Assembly (NCBI GenBank): GCA_039978895.1
Contig: JBDWAL010000005.1
Span: 90,160-154,159, forward strand
DNA: 64,000 nt
Reading direction: 5' to 3'
From: Aliishimia sp039978895
Lineage (GTDB): Bacteria > Pseudomonadota > Alphaproteobacteria > Rhodobacterales > Rhodobacteraceae
Under the pieces are notes generated by a model. The model worked only from the letters and a program-made list of their open reading frames with translations, was not told where the DNA came from and searched no databases. Position numbers and translations under genes: made by a program. How positions within the stretch are numbered: the first letter of the stretch is position 1; each line of letters starts with the position of its first letter. Positions 15,720 to 25,155 of this stretch are shown piece after piece.

Positions 15720-16637
15720 TTGGATCCGCTTAGCGATGTTCTTGAACTTATTGGCTTCAAAAGCTCGATCTATTTCCAAAAGAACTTTTGCGGCCATTGG
15801 AAAATGTCGGTCGCAAACACAGGCTTTGCCCAATTCCATTTTATCGTTCGGGGGAACGCTTTTGTCGAATTTGACGGCCAGACGGATCAACTCTCTGCCG
15901 GGGACCTAATCCTGTTTCCTAAGGGCGCGACCCACGCCATCAGCGATCATCCAGATACACCCCCCATGCGTGGCCAAGACGTGATTGCCGCTATGCAAAA
16001 AGGGGATGAACCCTTTATCGACGGCCCCCCGACGACACGCATGGTATGTGGCCATTTTGAATACGATCTCACACACCTACACCCCTTTATGCGTGACCTT
16101 CCGTCTTGCATCTTAATACGCTCTGATGAGCTGGAGATCGGATCGTTGATGTCTGTTCTTCTGCCATTGATTGTCAGCGAAACACGCGCTTCACCTCTTG
16201 GCGGGCGGATCGTCACAGAGCACCTGTCCCAAGCGCTTTTCGCATCCATTTTACGCGTGCATTTCGACCAAGACGCCACAAAAATTGGCTTTTACGCGGG
16301 TCTGCGGAACGACCGCATCATTCTTGCGATCGCAGCGATCCATGAAGTCGACGGTTGGAAACATTCCTTGTCAGATCTGGCTGCAATCGCAGGCATGTCG
16401 CGATCATCATTCGCCAGTAAGTTCAAGCAACATGTTGGCCAAACCGCTGGTGAATACGGCTTAACCTGGAGGTTGCTTAAAGCTCGGCAAGCCCTTCAAG
16501 ATCGCAGAAAAACAATCGACCAGGTCGCACATGAGCATGGTTATGCCTCCGCGAGTGCATTTTCTAGGGCGTTTCGAGATGCGTTAGGAATGAGTCCGAG
16601 CCATGCCCGCAAAGCGGGCAAAGTTAAAGCGCAATGA
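15720..16637 (+). CDS. AraC-family transcriptional regulator
   Basis: 305 residues: an N-terminal cupin sensor domain (about 1-180; AraC_binding_2/CupA type, with strands such as FHFIVRGNAFVEFDG and GDLILFPKGATHAIS) and a C-terminal pair of helix-turn-helix motifs (about 200-300; LSDLAAIAGMSRSSF, then IDQVAHEHGYASASAF with GMSPSHAR). The TTG start is supported by CGGAGA about 6 bases upstream; no ATG gives a complete cupin. 75 bases after the MBL-fold gene on the same strand, so it may control it or be co-transcribed. Ligand unknown. Confidence 0.9.
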   Translation: MDPLSDVLELIGFKSSIYFQKNFCGHWKMSVANTGFAQFHFIVRGNAFVEFDGQTDQLSAGDLILFPKGATHAISDHPDTPPMRGQDVIAAMQKGDEPFIDGPPTTRMVCGHFEYDLTHLHPFMRDLPSCILIRSDELEIGSLMSVLLPLIVSETRASPLGGRIVTEHLSQALFASILRVHFDQDATKIGFYAGLRNDRIILAIAAIHEVDGWKHSLSDLAAIAGMSRSSFASKFKQHVGQTAGEYGLTWRLLKARQALQDRRKTIDQVAHEHGYASASAFSRAFRDALGMSPSHARKAGKVKAQ

Positions 16638-17212
16638 GCCCATCATTGCTTTCTCCTTGCGCAGAGCAGTCGCCATTTTGGACCTAAAGCTGGGCTGCGT
16701 GCCTGTTATCAAAGAGCTGGCAGCCGCAGCTCATGTCTCAACGTTCTCATTGAGGCGGATCGATACACGGGCTTTCTCCTTGCCCTAAGCTCTGCGGATT
16801 TTGCACCGGATCAGCCCGATGTGATCGCGATGTTTACCCGAACGGGGAAATCTTTATCCATTTGCTGCATTGTTGTTATGTGGTGCGTTATGGCGCGTGA
16901 TTTTGCTCTGGTATATCCGAGGTTTCCCTTGGTATCGTCTATCATCAGGGCGTCACAGCCGGGGCGAATTGAGCTATGCAAGGTGCGAAGTGATACAACT
17001 TAACCGGGATAGGTTCGGCGGGCGCATGGATGACCCGTGAACGCTGGTGATGTGTACGGTGTAGGTGCGCGTGGTGCAGGCTTTAACTCTCTGGAGTTTT
17101 TGCCCGACGACTCCTTGCAACTGGCGTGCACCGCGCTTAGGTTCTGTCAAATTTCAAGGGCCAGACAAGCGCTCTTGATCCTCAGGCACACTGACAGAAA
17201 AGACTTCGGACC
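16638..17212. other. intergenic region before yajC
   Basis: About 575 bases with no supported gene. A 60-codon frame at 16603-16788 overlaps the end of the AraC gene and shows no domain. TTCGGA just before 17213 is the likely yajC ribosome-binding site. A promoter for yajC-secDF should lie here, but I could not place one with confidence. Confidence 0.5.
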
Positions 17213-17491
17213 ATGGACGCAATTGCGCAGTTTATCCCCCTCATTTTGATCTTCGGGATCATGTATTTCTTGCTGATCCGGCCCCAGCAAAAGAAATTAA
17301 AGGAACACCAAGCGATGGTGGATGCCGTTAGCCGTGGCGACCAAGTTGTTACGCAAGGCGGATTAATCGGGAAAGTCTCAAAGGTCAAAGAAGACAATGA
17401 GATAGAGGTCGAACTTGCTGAAGGCGTAAAAGTGCGGGTGGTGAAATCGACCATCGCGCAAGTGCTCAACAAAACCGAACCTCGCAAGTAA
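17213..17491 (+). CDS. yajC: preprotein translocase subunit YajC
   Basis: 92-residue single-pass inner-membrane protein that associates with SecDF. One N-terminal helix (about 6-24, ending in the typical LLIRPQQKKLKEH), then a small soluble domain with GDQVVTQGGLIGKV and the KVRVVKSTI strand. Immediately followed by secD and secF, the canonical order. Confidence 0.95.
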   Translation: MDAIAQFIPLILIFGIMYFLLIRPQQKKLKEHQAMVDAVSRGDQVVTQGGLIGKVSKVKEDNEIEVELAEGVKVRVVKSTIAQVLNKTEPRK

Positions 17492-17525
17492 GGCTCCCTT
17501 GCTATTCTGTTGAAAAGGCAGGGTT

Positions 17526-19196
17526 ATGTTACAGATTGATACATGGAAGCGGGTGCTGATCTGGGCGGTCTGCGCACTTGGCTTATTGCTGGCGTTGCCC
17601 AACGGCTTTTACCCGCGCGTAGAGATGCACAACGACGCCGCGCAAGCGATTGAATTGGCTGGCGGCAACGCAACAGCGCAACAATCCGAAGATCTTGCGC
17701 TTTGGCCCGAAGTTTTGCCGTCCGCTTTGGTCAATCTTGGGCTTGATCTGCGTGGCGGTGCCCATCTGTTGGCAGAAGTCAAAGTTGAGCAGGTTTATGC
17801 CGCTCGGATGCAAGCCATGTGGCCAGAAGTGCGCAACCTTTTACGGCCGGAGCGCGCGACGGTGGGAACTGTTCGCTTACAACCCGGCCCAGAAGATCAA
17901 ATCCGCGTTCGAATCTCAGAACCCGCCGGTCTGGCGCGCGCGATGCAACTTGTTCAGACTTTGGCACAACCCATTCAGACACTGTCGGGTATTGGTGGAA
18001 CTGACATTGTTGTCCGCAGTGAAGGTGAGCAAGATTTCATTGTGACCCTTTCAGATGATGAAAAGATCGCGACGGACAGCCGCACAATGCAGCAATCCCT
18101 AGAGATTGTTCGACGCCGTATCGATGAGGCGGGAACACGTGAACCCACCATTCAACGGCAGGGCACAGATCGCATTCTCATCCAAGTGCCCGGTATCGGG
18201 TCAGCCACTGAGCTGAAAAACCTGATCGGGACCACAGCGGCTTTGACGTTCAACCCTGTTGTGTCCAGCACGTCAGACGCAAATGCGCGCCCGGGCGTTG
18301 GCAACAAGCTAATTCCATCTGCAGATGAGCCGGGCCGGTTCTACATCATCGAAAGTGCTCCTGTTGTGGCAGGTGAAGACCTTGTCGATGCGCAACCTTC
18401 TTTCGATCAGAACGGCAACCCGGCAGTGAATTTCCGCTTCAATACTACGGGTGCCCGCAAGTTTGGGGACTACACTGCTGAGAATATCGGCCAACCCTTT
18501 GCCATTGTCTTGGATAGTGAAGTGGTCAGCGCGCCGACGATCCAATCCCACATTCCGGGTGGGTCTGGCATTATCACAGGCCGCTTTACAGTCGAAGAAT
18601 CAACCGACCTTGCCATCTTGCTACGTGCTGGCGCTTTGCCCGCTGAGCTAGAGTTTCTTGAGGAACGCACAATTGGTCCAGAGCTTGGCCAAGATAGCAT
18701 TGACGCGGGTAAAGCCGCCACGGTCATCGCTTTCGCGGCTGTGTTGGTCTTTATGTTCCTGAGTTATGGTCTGTTTGGCGTGTTTGCGAACATTGCTTTG
18801 ATTATCAACGTTGGGCTGATTTTTGGCTTGCTGTCGATGATCGGTGCGACCCTTACTTTGCCGGGGATTGCTGGTATCGTGTTGACCGTTGGTATGGCAG
18901 TTGATGCCAATGTGCTGATTTTTGAGCGTATTCGTGAGGAACTTGTGTCTTCCAAAGGACCCGCGCGTGCAATCGAGTTGGGTTACGAAAAAGCGCTGTC
19001 GGCCATTCTTGACGCCAATATCACAACCTTCATTACTGCGGTGATCTTGTTTGCCATGGGGTCTGGCCCCGTACGTGGTTTCGCGATCACGTTGGGCTTG
19101 GGCATCATGACGTCAGTCTTTACGGCGATTTTCGTCACGCGGTTGCTTATTATCATCTGGTTCGAGCGCCGCCGTCCCAAAACGATTGAGGTCTGA
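17526..19196 (+). CDS. secD: protein export membrane protein SecD
   Basis: 556-residue RND-type component of the Sec translocon that uses the proton gradient to complete export. One N-terminal helix, a periplasmic P1 domain with the LGLDLRGG motif (about 74-81), the head, then five membrane helices (about 400-550) with GMAVDANVLIFERIREE, whose Asp is part of the proton path. Between yajC and secF, 3 bases before secF. Confidence 0.96.
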   Translation: MLQIDTWKRVLIWAVCALGLLLALPNGFYPRVEMHNDAAQAIELAGGNATAQQSEDLALWPEVLPSALVNLGLDLRGGAHLLAEVKVEQVYAARMQAMWPEVRNLLRPERATVGTVRLQPGPEDQIRVRISEPAGLARAMQLVQTLAQPIQTLSGIGGTDIVVRSEGEQDFIVTLSDDEKIATDSRTMQQSLEIVRRRIDEAGTREPTIQRQGTDRILIQVPGIGSATELKNLIGTTAALTFNPVVSSTSDANARPGVGNKLIPSADEPGRFYIIESAPVVAGEDLVDAQPSFDQNGNPAVNFRFNTTGARKFGDYTAENIGQPFAIVLDSEVVSAPTIQSHIPGGSGIITGRFTVEESTDLAILLRAGALPAELEFLEERTIGPELGQDSIDAGKAATVIAFAAVLVFMFLSYGLFGVFANIALIINVGLIFGLLSMIGATLTLPGIAGIVLTVGMAVDANVLIFERIREELVSSKGPARAIELGYEKALSAILDANITTFITAVILFAMGSGPVRGFAITLGLGIMTSVFTAIFVTRLLIIIWFERRRPKTIEV

Positions 19197-19199
19197 TCT

Positions 19200-20378
19200 A
19201 TGCGTTTGAGACTAGTCAAGAAGAACACAAATTTCGACTTCTTTAGCCGCTGGAAACTTTGGCTTGGAATCTCTGGTTTTTTGATGGTCGTTGGATTCGC
19301 GTCTTTCATGCTTCAGGGCTTGAATTACGGAATTGATTTCCGCGGCGGGACGACTGTTCGCACGGAAAGCCCGTTGGTTGTCGAAATATCTGACTACCGG
19401 GCTGCATTGGAACCTTTGGAATTGGGGGATGTGTCGATCACTGAAGTGTTCGATCCTTCATTTGAAGCAGACCAGAATGTCGCCATGATCCGCATTCAGG
19501 CCCAAGAAGGCCAAGAAGCGGTGACACCGGCGACTATCCGCGACGTGCAACATGCTTTGGGCGCAGCCACACAAAGCCGAATTTACGCGTCATTTGCCAA
19601 TGATGACGCAACGCGCGCTGACAGTCTGGCAACAGCTCTTGCCGCCTTGGGTGGCAGCCGGGATGAAGACAAACCCGGTCTCGTGTTCGTATTTCCGACC
19701 AATGCAGATGCAGGCATGATGGCGCAGGTCGCTGCAGTGGCGGGTGAGGTTGGCACGCTGTCCGAGCCTGTTTTTTCATACGAAAACATGACGTTTCCGT
19801 CGGTTGAATCAGTCGGGCCCAAGGTCTCTGGTGAATTGATTGAAACGGCTGCCATCGCCGTCGTTCTCGCGATTGGCGCGGTGTTGGTCTACATTTGGTT
19901 GCGCTTTGAATGGCAGTTCGCCTTAGGCGCGGTCGCGGCACTTGTGCACGACGTGATCCTGACAATTGGCATTTTCTCGGAACTTCAGATCAAGTTTGAT
20001 CTGGCAATTATCGCAGCCTTGCTGACGATCGTGGGTTATTCCTTGAACGACACTGTGGTGGTGTTTGACCGAGTCCGTGAGAACCTTCGCAAATACAAGA
20101 AGAAGCCTTTGGCTGAAGTGCTGAATATCTCTATTAACGAAACACTGAGCCGGACGTTTATGACCTCTGTGACTACGCTTCTTGCGCTTCTTGCGTTGTT
20201 TGTGTGGGGCGGGGATGTAATCAGAGGGTTCGTGTTTGCGATGATTTGGGGTGTGATCGTTGGGACGTATAGCTCGATCTTCGTGGCCTCAGCCTTCCTG
20301 TTGTACCTTGGCGTGAAGCGCGACTGGTCCAAACCGGATGCGAACGCTGGAAATCAATACGCCAACATAGATGCTTGA
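19200..20378 (+). CDS. secF: protein export membrane protein SecF, with extra periplasmic segment
   Basis: Partner of SecD in the translocon. It has the SecF signatures GLNYGIDFRGGT (about 40-51), SVESVGPKVSGEL (about 201-213) and the VGYSLNDTVVVFDRVREN helix. At 392 residues it is about 70 longer than the roughly 320 I expect for this order. The extra length lies about residues 121-198, between the usual VQHAL helix and the MTFPSVESVGPKV strand, in the periplasmic domain. No frameshift is visible. It overlaps the downstream TauE gene by eight bases. Confidence 0.93.
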   Translation: MRLRLVKKNTNFDFFSRWKLWLGISGFLMVVGFASFMLQGLNYGIDFRGGTTVRTESPLVVEISDYRAALEPLELGDVSITEVFDPSFEADQNVAMIRIQAQEGQEAVTPATIRDVQHALGAATQSRIYASFANDDATRADSLATALAALGGSRDEDKPGLVFVFPTNADAGMMAQVAAVAGEVGTLSEPVFSYENMTFPSVESVGPKVSGELIETAAIAVVLAIGAVLVYIWLRFEWQFALGAVAALVHDVILTIGIFSELQIKFDLAIIAALLTIVGYSLNDTVVVFDRVRENLRKYKKKPLAEVLNISINETLSRTFMTSVTTLLALLALFVWGGDVIRGFVFAMIWGVIVGTYSSIFVASAFLLYLGVKRDWSKPDANAGNQYANIDA

Positions 20379-21123
20379 CCTCATAAACCAAGCCTTGGCT
20401 TTGCCAGGACTTGGTTGGTTGGTTGGTGCGCTGATGGTTGCGGGGCTTGTGCGTGGATTTTCTGGGTTTGGGTCCGCATTGATCATCATGCCCGTGGCCA
20501 GTTCGGTGTTGTCACCTTTCGCGGCCATAGCTTTTTTGACAGTTGTTGAGTTCTTTGGCCCGCTTCCGAACCTGCGCGATGCTCTGCGCAAAGGTAGCAT
20601 TCGTGAAGTCGGTTTGTTGACTTTGGGCGTTGTAGTTGCCTTGCCAGTTGGTTTGACCTTGCTCAGTCAAGTATCGCCGGAGGTTTTCAATTGGATCGTA
20701 TCTTGTGTGGTCCTTGTGCTTTTGGCGCTGCTTATAGCGGGTTGGCGGTATAACGGACAGTTACGCCCGACATCTATCGTTGGCATTGGCTGCTCGGGCG
20801 GTTTTCTGGCGGGGTTGGTGGGCATACCCGGCCCACCCGTAATCATGTTTTATATGGCCAGCAGCCAAGCCATCAGCGTTATTCGCGCGAACTTTTTGCT
20901 CTACTTATTTAGTGTCGATGTCATCATGATCGTGAGCTTTGTGCTTCTCGGGACGTTAGATATTGTCGCGATTGTGGTCGCTCTTTTAATGGTTTTGCCT
21001 TACATGGCTGCGAACGTCATTGGCGCTAGTTTGTTTAATCCAAACGCAGAGCGCACTTTCAGATTGGTGGCATATGCCATAATCGCAGCATCGGCGGTCG
21101 TCGGTTTGCCCATCTGGGGCTAA
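20371..21123 (+). CDS. sulfite exporter TauE/SafE family protein
   Basis: 250 residues with about eight membrane helices and the family's twin glycine-rich motifs: GLVRGFSGFGSALI near the N-terminus and GGFLAGLVGIPGPPVIMFYM in the middle. The family moves small organosulfur anions or other organic acids across the inner membrane; substrate not readable. It starts inside the secF end and is followed 12 bases later by the Mth938-like gene, so the sec run reads into this accessory pair. Confidence 0.88.
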   Translation: MLDLINQALALPGLGWLVGALMVAGLVRGFSGFGSALIIMPVASSVLSPFAAIAFLTVVEFFGPLPNLRDALRKGSIREVGLLTLGVVVALPVGLTLLSQVSPEVFNWIVSCVVLVLLALLIAGWRYNGQLRPTSIVGIGCSGGFLAGLVGIPGPPVIMFYMASSQAISVIRANFLLYLFSVDVIMIVSFVLLGTLDIVAIVVALLMVLPYMAANVIGASLFNPNAERTFRLVAYAIIAASAVVGLPIWG

Positions 21124-21135
21124 AGGAGAAATCTT

Positions 21136-21489
21136 ATGCGGCTCAACGAAATAGACTACAATGATAGTGCTCCGATTGACGGGTATGGCGCTGGTTTTTT
21201 TCGCATTGGCGGGCAAGTTTACAACGGGGCTGTTGTGACTGGTCCAACTGGCACCCAAAGTTGGGGCGGGTATGAGGACACCGAAACTCTGATGGCGCTT
21301 TCGCAACTGGTTGATGTGTTGTTCATAGGAACAGGCGCTGAAATTGCTCATCCCCCCGCAGACTTCAAAACGGTTCTGGAAGAAGGTGGTATCGGCGTCG
21401 AGGCAATGTCGTCTCCGGCGGCGGCGCGCACATATAATGTGTTGCTAAGCGAAGGGCGCCGGATAGCCTTGGCGATGCTCCCGGTCTGA
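21136..21489 (+). CDS. Mth938-like domain protein (DUF498)
   Basis: 117 residues of the Mth938/NDUFAF3-like family. The pattern is YGAGFFRIGG, a strand with YNGAVVTGPTG, then VDVLFIGTGAEIAHPP and VEAMSSPAAARTYNVLLSEGRRIA. Relatives include mitochondrial complex I assembly factor NDUFAF3, but the bacterial role is unclear. AAAGGAG precedes the ATG. Conserved next to secDF in this order as far as I recall. Confidence 0.85.
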   Translation: MRLNEIDYNDSAPIDGYGAGFFRIGGQVYNGAVVTGPTGTQSWGGYEDTETLMALSQLVDVLFIGTGAEIAHPPADFKTVLEEGGIGVEAMSSPAAARTYNVLLSEGRRIALAMLPV

Positions 21490-21579
21490 TCAAGGCAACG
21501 CTTGCGTCGAATAATTTGGTCACGAGACCGTCAGCAAACAGGGCTTTTGCGACGCTCTGCAATAGGTTACGCCTGTTTC

Positions 21580-22197
21580 ATGATGTTGAAGATGTCCGAT
21601 CTAGCAGTGGCGCGCGGCGGGATTCCGATTTTGGCGGGGATCACGGCCGAACTACATGCAGGGCGAGCGTTGATTTTACGCGGGCCAAATGGATCGGGAA
21701 AGACCACGCTTTTGCGCACGCTCGCCGGATTGCAGCCAGAAGTCGCTGGCGATGTGCAAGGCGGCGGCGATGCTATCGCGTATTCGGCCCATAGTGATGG
21801 TTTGAAATCGATGCTGTCTGTGGCGGAAAATCTGGATTTCTGGGCAAAGATTTTCGGAACCAACGACACGGATGACGCAGTGCAGGCCTATAAGTTAGAG
21901 CCGTTCAAAGATCGTCTTGCGGGTTCCCTTTCAGCGGGTCAAAAACGCAGGCTTGGGTTGGCGCGGATGCTGGTCACCAAACGGCCGATTTGGGCGATGG
22001 ATGAACCTACTGTTTCGCTGGATTCGGATGCGGTCGCGATGTTCGCAAGTGCTGTGAAAGCGCATCTGGCAACGGGTGGAGCTGCTATTATCGCGACGCA
22101 TATCGATCTTGGTCTGCCGGCTGCGGATATAATGGACGTGTCCCAATTCAAAGCGGCAGCACGTGAAATTGCGTCCGCCGACGAGGCATTCCTATGA
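21580..22197 (+). CDS. ccmA: heme exporter ATP-binding protein CcmA
   Basis: ATPase of the CcmABCD complex that loads heme onto CcmE for cytochrome c maturation. 205 residues with Walker A GPNGSGKTT (about 38-46), signature LSAGQKRRLGLARML, and a Walker B ending in MDEPT. Start chosen at the first of three close ATG codons. Overlaps ccmB by four bases. Confidence 0.94.
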   Translation: MMLKMSDLAVARGGIPILAGITAELHAGRALILRGPNGSGKTTLLRTLAGLQPEVAGDVQGGGDAIAYSAHSDGLKSMLSVAENLDFWAKIFGTNDTDDAVQAYKLEPFKDRLAGSLSAGQKRRLGLARMLVTKRPIWAMDEPTVSLDSDAVAMFASAVKAHLATGGAAIIATHIDLGLPAADIMDVSQFKAAAREIASADEAFL

Positions 22198-22850
22198 GAG
22201 CGTTGTTGTCTCGCGATCTCAAACTGGCGTTTCGGGCTGGGGGGGGATTTGGTTTGGGTCTCGCGTTCTTCTTGATTGTGACAATTATGGTTCCACTTAG
22301 CGTGGGCCCGCAAGCAGAATTGCTTTCCCGTATCGCGCCGGGTGTTTTGTGGCTGGGGGCGCTGCTTGCCTGTTTGTTGTCACTCGACCGGCTTCTTGCG
22401 CTTGATTGGGAGGACGGCACGTTGGATCTTTTGGCCACAGCGCCTGTGCCTTTGGAAGGGGCATTGAGCGTCAAGGCGCTTGCGCATTGGGTGACCACGG
22501 GATTGCCTTTGGTCATAGCAGCCCCGGCGTTGGGCGTGTTGTTGAGCTTACCGCAACCGGGCTATTTTTGGATCACGATATCCTTGGCGTTGGGGACACC
22601 TGCGTTGTCCGTGATTGGCACGTTTGGCGCAGCGATCACAGTCGGGATCAAGCGCGGAGGGTTGCTGTTGTCCTTGCTGGTGTTGCCGCTTTATGTGCCG
22701 ACTTTGATCTTTGGTGCAGAAGTCGCACAACGCGGGGCTGCGCAACAAGATGTGCAAACGCCGCTTTTGATGTTGGCCGGAATCACCGCAGGTGTGGCGG
22801 CTTTGATGCCATTTGCGTCTGCGACCGTTTTGCGCATGAATTTACGGTGA
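22194..22850 (+). CDS. ccmB: heme exporter protein CcmB
   Basis: 218-residue membrane subunit of the CcmAB transporter, with six predicted helices and typical segments RDLKLAFRAGGGFGLGLAFF, DWEDGTLDLLA and a GTFGAAITVGIKRGGLLLSLLVLPLYVP stretch (given here in part). Translationally coupled to ccmA through an ATGA overlap; ccmC starts 42 bases later. Confidence 0.95.
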   Translation: MRALLSRDLKLAFRAGGGFGLGLAFFLIVTIMVPLSVGPQAELLSRIAPGVLWLGALLACLLSLDRLLALDWEDGTLDLLATAPVPLEGALSVKALAHWVTTGLPLVIAAPALGVLLSLPQPGYFWITISLALGTPALSVIGTFGAAITVGIKRGGLLLSLLVLPLYVPTLIFGAEVAQRGAAQQDVQTPLLMLAGITAGVAALMPFASATVLRMNLR

Positions 22851-22892
22851 GGTGCGATTGTCGCCCCGCCCTTAACTGACTAGGTTCACGTC

Positions 22893-23627
22893 ATGGCATC
22901 ACTTTGGGAATATGCAAATCCAGTCAAGTTCTTGCGCACATCTGAGAGGGTGCTGCCAGCTTTATGGATATTGTCCGCCGCATGTTTGGCCGTTGGGCTG
23001 ATTTGGGGCTTCTTTTTTACACCTGATGACTTCCGGCAGGGGTCTACGGTGAAGATCATTTACCTTCATGTCCCCTCTGCTTTGATGGCGATCAATGCGT
23101 GGATCATGATGTTGGTGGCCTCCCTTGTGTGGCTGGTGCGTCGCCACCACGTGTCCGCTCTTGCAGCCAAAGCAGCGGCCCCTGTGGGGGTGACGATGAC
23201 GTTGATTGCGCTCGGCACTGGCGCGATCTGGGGACAGCCTATGTGGGGGACGTATTGGGCTTGGGATCCAAGGCTGACCTCGTTCTTGATTTTGTTTTTG
23301 TTTTATCTTGGCTACATGGCGCTTTGGGCCGCAATTGAAGACCCGGATTCAGCAGCGGATTTAACGTCTGTGTTGTGTTTGGTCGGATCGGTTTTCGCTT
23401 TGTTAAGCCGCTATGCCGTCTTATTCTGGAACCAAGGTCTGCATCAGGGGGCATCCCTTAGTTTGGACAAAGAAGAAAACGTGGCGGATGTTTTTTATCT
23501 CCCTCTACTTGTGTGCATTGCTGGCTTTGTATTTTTATTTTTCGCATTGGTTTTGTATCGCACTGGTACTGAAATTCGAGTGCGCCGCGCGCGGGCTTTG
23601 ACGCTGCGCGCAGCACGGGGGGCATGA
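22893..23627 (+). CDS. ccmC: heme lyase component CcmC
   Basis: 244-residue heme-handling protein with six membrane helices and the tryptophan-rich WWD-type loop, here WGQPMWGTYWAWDPRLTS (about 110-127), which binds heme for transfer to CcmE. Flanking histidines are in IIYLHVPSA (N-terminal) and NQGLHQGASLS (C-terminal). Its TGA overlaps the first ATG of ccmD. Confidence 0.95.
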   Translation: MASLWEYANPVKFLRTSERVLPALWILSAACLAVGLIWGFFFTPDDFRQGSTVKIIYLHVPSALMAINAWIMMLVASLVWLVRRHHVSALAAKAAAPVGVTMTLIALGTGAIWGQPMWGTYWAWDPRLTSFLILFLFYLGYMALWAAIEDPDSAADLTSVLCLVGSVFALLSRYAVLFWNQGLHQGASLSLDKEENVADVFYLPLLVCIAGFVFLFFALVLYRTGTEIRVRRARALTLRAARGA

Positions 23628-23788
23628 TGCCAGATCTTGGAAAATACGCAGACGCAGTTTTAAGCGCCTATGCGGTGTCGATCATCTTCTTGATTGCGAT
23701 CGTGGCGGCCAGTTTGATTACGGGGCGCAAAGCGCGCGCGGCTCTCGAAAGTGTTGAAGCCCAAGAGGATCAAAACGATGCGCATTAA
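23624..23788 (+). CDS. ccmD: heme exporter small subunit CcmD
   Basis: 54 residues from ATG 23624 (53 from the adjacent ATG 23627). One membrane helix (VLSAYAVSIIFLIAIVAASL region) followed by a basic stretch and acidic tail, matching CcmD in size and topology. It overlaps ccmC at its start and ccmG by 11 bases at its end. CcmD binds the CcmABC-CcmE complex to help release holo-CcmE. Confidence 0.85.
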   Translation: MMPDLGKYADAVLSAYAVSIIFLIAIVAASLITGRKARAALESVEAQEDQNDAH

Positions 23789-24314
23789 CCCGTTGATGAT
23801 CGCGCCGCCGATCATTTTTATAGGCTTTGCCGTGTTCGCAGGATTTGGGATGTTTCGCGAAGACCCGACGGGGTTGCCATCTGCACGGGCGGGGCAAATT
23901 GTTCCGCAGATGACGGTCAGCGACTTGCCTGGCAAAACCGGTTTTGATGGGGAAACACTGAAAGACGGGAACGTCAAACTGGTCAACTATTGGGCCAGTT
24001 GGTGTGCGCCGTGTCGTGCAGAGCACCCAAATCTCCAGCAACTGTCAAATGAAGGCATTGATGTGTACGGGGTGAATTACAAAGACAACCCATCCAATGC
24101 GTTGGCGTTTCTGGAAGAACTGGGGGATCCCTATGCCGGGGTGACCGCAGATGAACAGGGCCGCACGGCGTTGGATTGGGGACTGTACGGCGTGCCGGAA
24201 ACATATGTTCTTGATGGGGACGGGCGCATCGTTTTGAGGTTTGCAGGGCCTGTGACCCAAAGGGTTCTAAGAGAGAAAATCCGCCCCGCGATGGAAGCTG
24301 CCGCGCGCAACTAA
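23778..24314 (+). CDS. ccmG: thiol:disulfide interchange protein CcmG/DsbE
   Basis: 178-residue periplasmic thioredoxin-like reductase, tethered by an N-terminal helix (about 5-25), that keeps apocytochrome c cysteines reduced. The active site is WCAPC (about 77-81) in NYWASWCAPCRAEHP, and the cis-proline loop is GVPETYVLD. Start at ATG 23778 inside the end of ccmD. No ccmE, ccmF or ccmH is near, so the rest of the system is elsewhere. Confidence 0.94.
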   Translation: MRINPLMIAPPIIFIGFAVFAGFGMFREDPTGLPSARAGQIVPQMTVSDLPGKTGFDGETLKDGNVKLVNYWASWCAPCRAEHPNLQQLSNEGIDVYGVNYKDNPSNALAFLEELGDPYAGVTADEQGRTALDWGLYGVPETYVLDGDGRIVLRFAGPVTQRVLREKIRPAMEAAARN

Positions 24315-24383
24315 ATCGCGCCCCTGCGGGGCATTACATCTTTTGACTGCACCTCTGTCCTGCGCCCTTATTTTGATGTCAGT

Positions 24384-25085
24384 TTATAAGCGATAACCGC
24401 CACTGACTTTGAGACTTTCCCCAGTTATCGCTTTCGCCGCATCTGAAGCGAGAAAACGCACAGCTGAAGCGATGTCTTCTGGGGTCGCGAGCGTGCCAAG
24501 TGCCGTCATTTCGAGGAATATCTTGGTTAGCTCCGCTGATCTTGGGGCTTCGGGGATATTCACGGCACCCGGCGCAACTGCATTCACGCGGATGCCCTTA
24601 GGTCCGAGTTCTTTGGCCATGCCGCGCGTCCATAAGTCGATGGCGGCCTTTGTGGCCCCATAGATGGAAGCCCCCATGGGGGGCAAGGTTGCGTTAACGG
24701 AAGAAATGTTCACGATGGCCGCACCTGCGCTCAAGTTGGGTAGGGCAGCGGCGAGCAGGGCCGCAGGCGCTGAAACGTTAAGGTCAAACAAGCGTCGATG
24801 ATCTTCTTGGGAAAAGGTTTCATGCGGGGTCGTCAATATCGAGCCCGCGTTGTTCACGATGATATCTAGGCCGCCGAACTGTTCGATCACGGCATCGATC
24901 ACAGTTTGAGGGGCGTTTGGCCGCGTCAAATCTGCTTGGATGGCCAAGGCTTTTGGCATGGCAACACGTGCATCATCCGCAGGATAATTGTGCCACGTGA
25001 AAGCGACGTTGTGATCAGCGGCAAAATCTGCGGCGATGGCGCGACCTATGCCGCGTGCGGCGCCAGTTACCAGCACGGTTTTCAT
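24384..25085 (-). CDS. SDR-family oxidoreductase
   Basis: 233-residue short-chain dehydrogenase. Cofactor loop TGAARGIG (about 7-14), the NNAG motif, catalytic Ser in ISSVN, and Tyr/Lys in YGATKAA. It resembles FabG-like 3-oxoacyl reductases, but the substrate is unknown. The start gives a standard N-terminus MKTVLVTGAARG. Downstream of acnA and separated from it by an intrinsic terminator, so it is probably transcribed separately. Confidence 0.9.
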   Translation of the reverse strand: MKTVLVTGAARGIGRAIAADFAADHNVAFTWHNYPADDARVAMPKALAIQADLTRPNAPQTVIDAVIEQFGGLDIIVNNAGSILTTPHETFSQEDHRRLFDLNVSAPAALLAAALPNLSAGAAIVNISSVNATLPPMGASIYGATKAAIDLWTRGMAKELGPKGIRVNAVAPGAVNIPEAPRSAELTKIFLEMTALGTLATPEDIASAVRFLASDAAKAITGESLKVSGGYRL

Positions 25086-25100
25086 GGAATGCCCCTTTCA

Positions 25101-25132
25101 AAACGAAAAAGGGCGCCCCGGATGGGACGCCC
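25101..25132 (-). terminator. intrinsic terminator after acnA
   Basis: Read on the minus strand, GGGCGTCCC-ATCC-GGGGCGCCC forms a 9-base stem with one mismatch and is followed by TTTTTCGTTTT. It lies 24 bases after the aconitase stop. Confidence 0.85.
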
Positions 25133-25155
25133 GATTGCTTGCAATGAAGCGCGTT

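Noticed and set aside
16603..16788. 60-codon frame after the AraC gene, with a stretch resembling a helix-turn-helix
   Set aside because: Overlaps the AraC gene, has no ribosome-binding site, and the resemblance is only a few residues.
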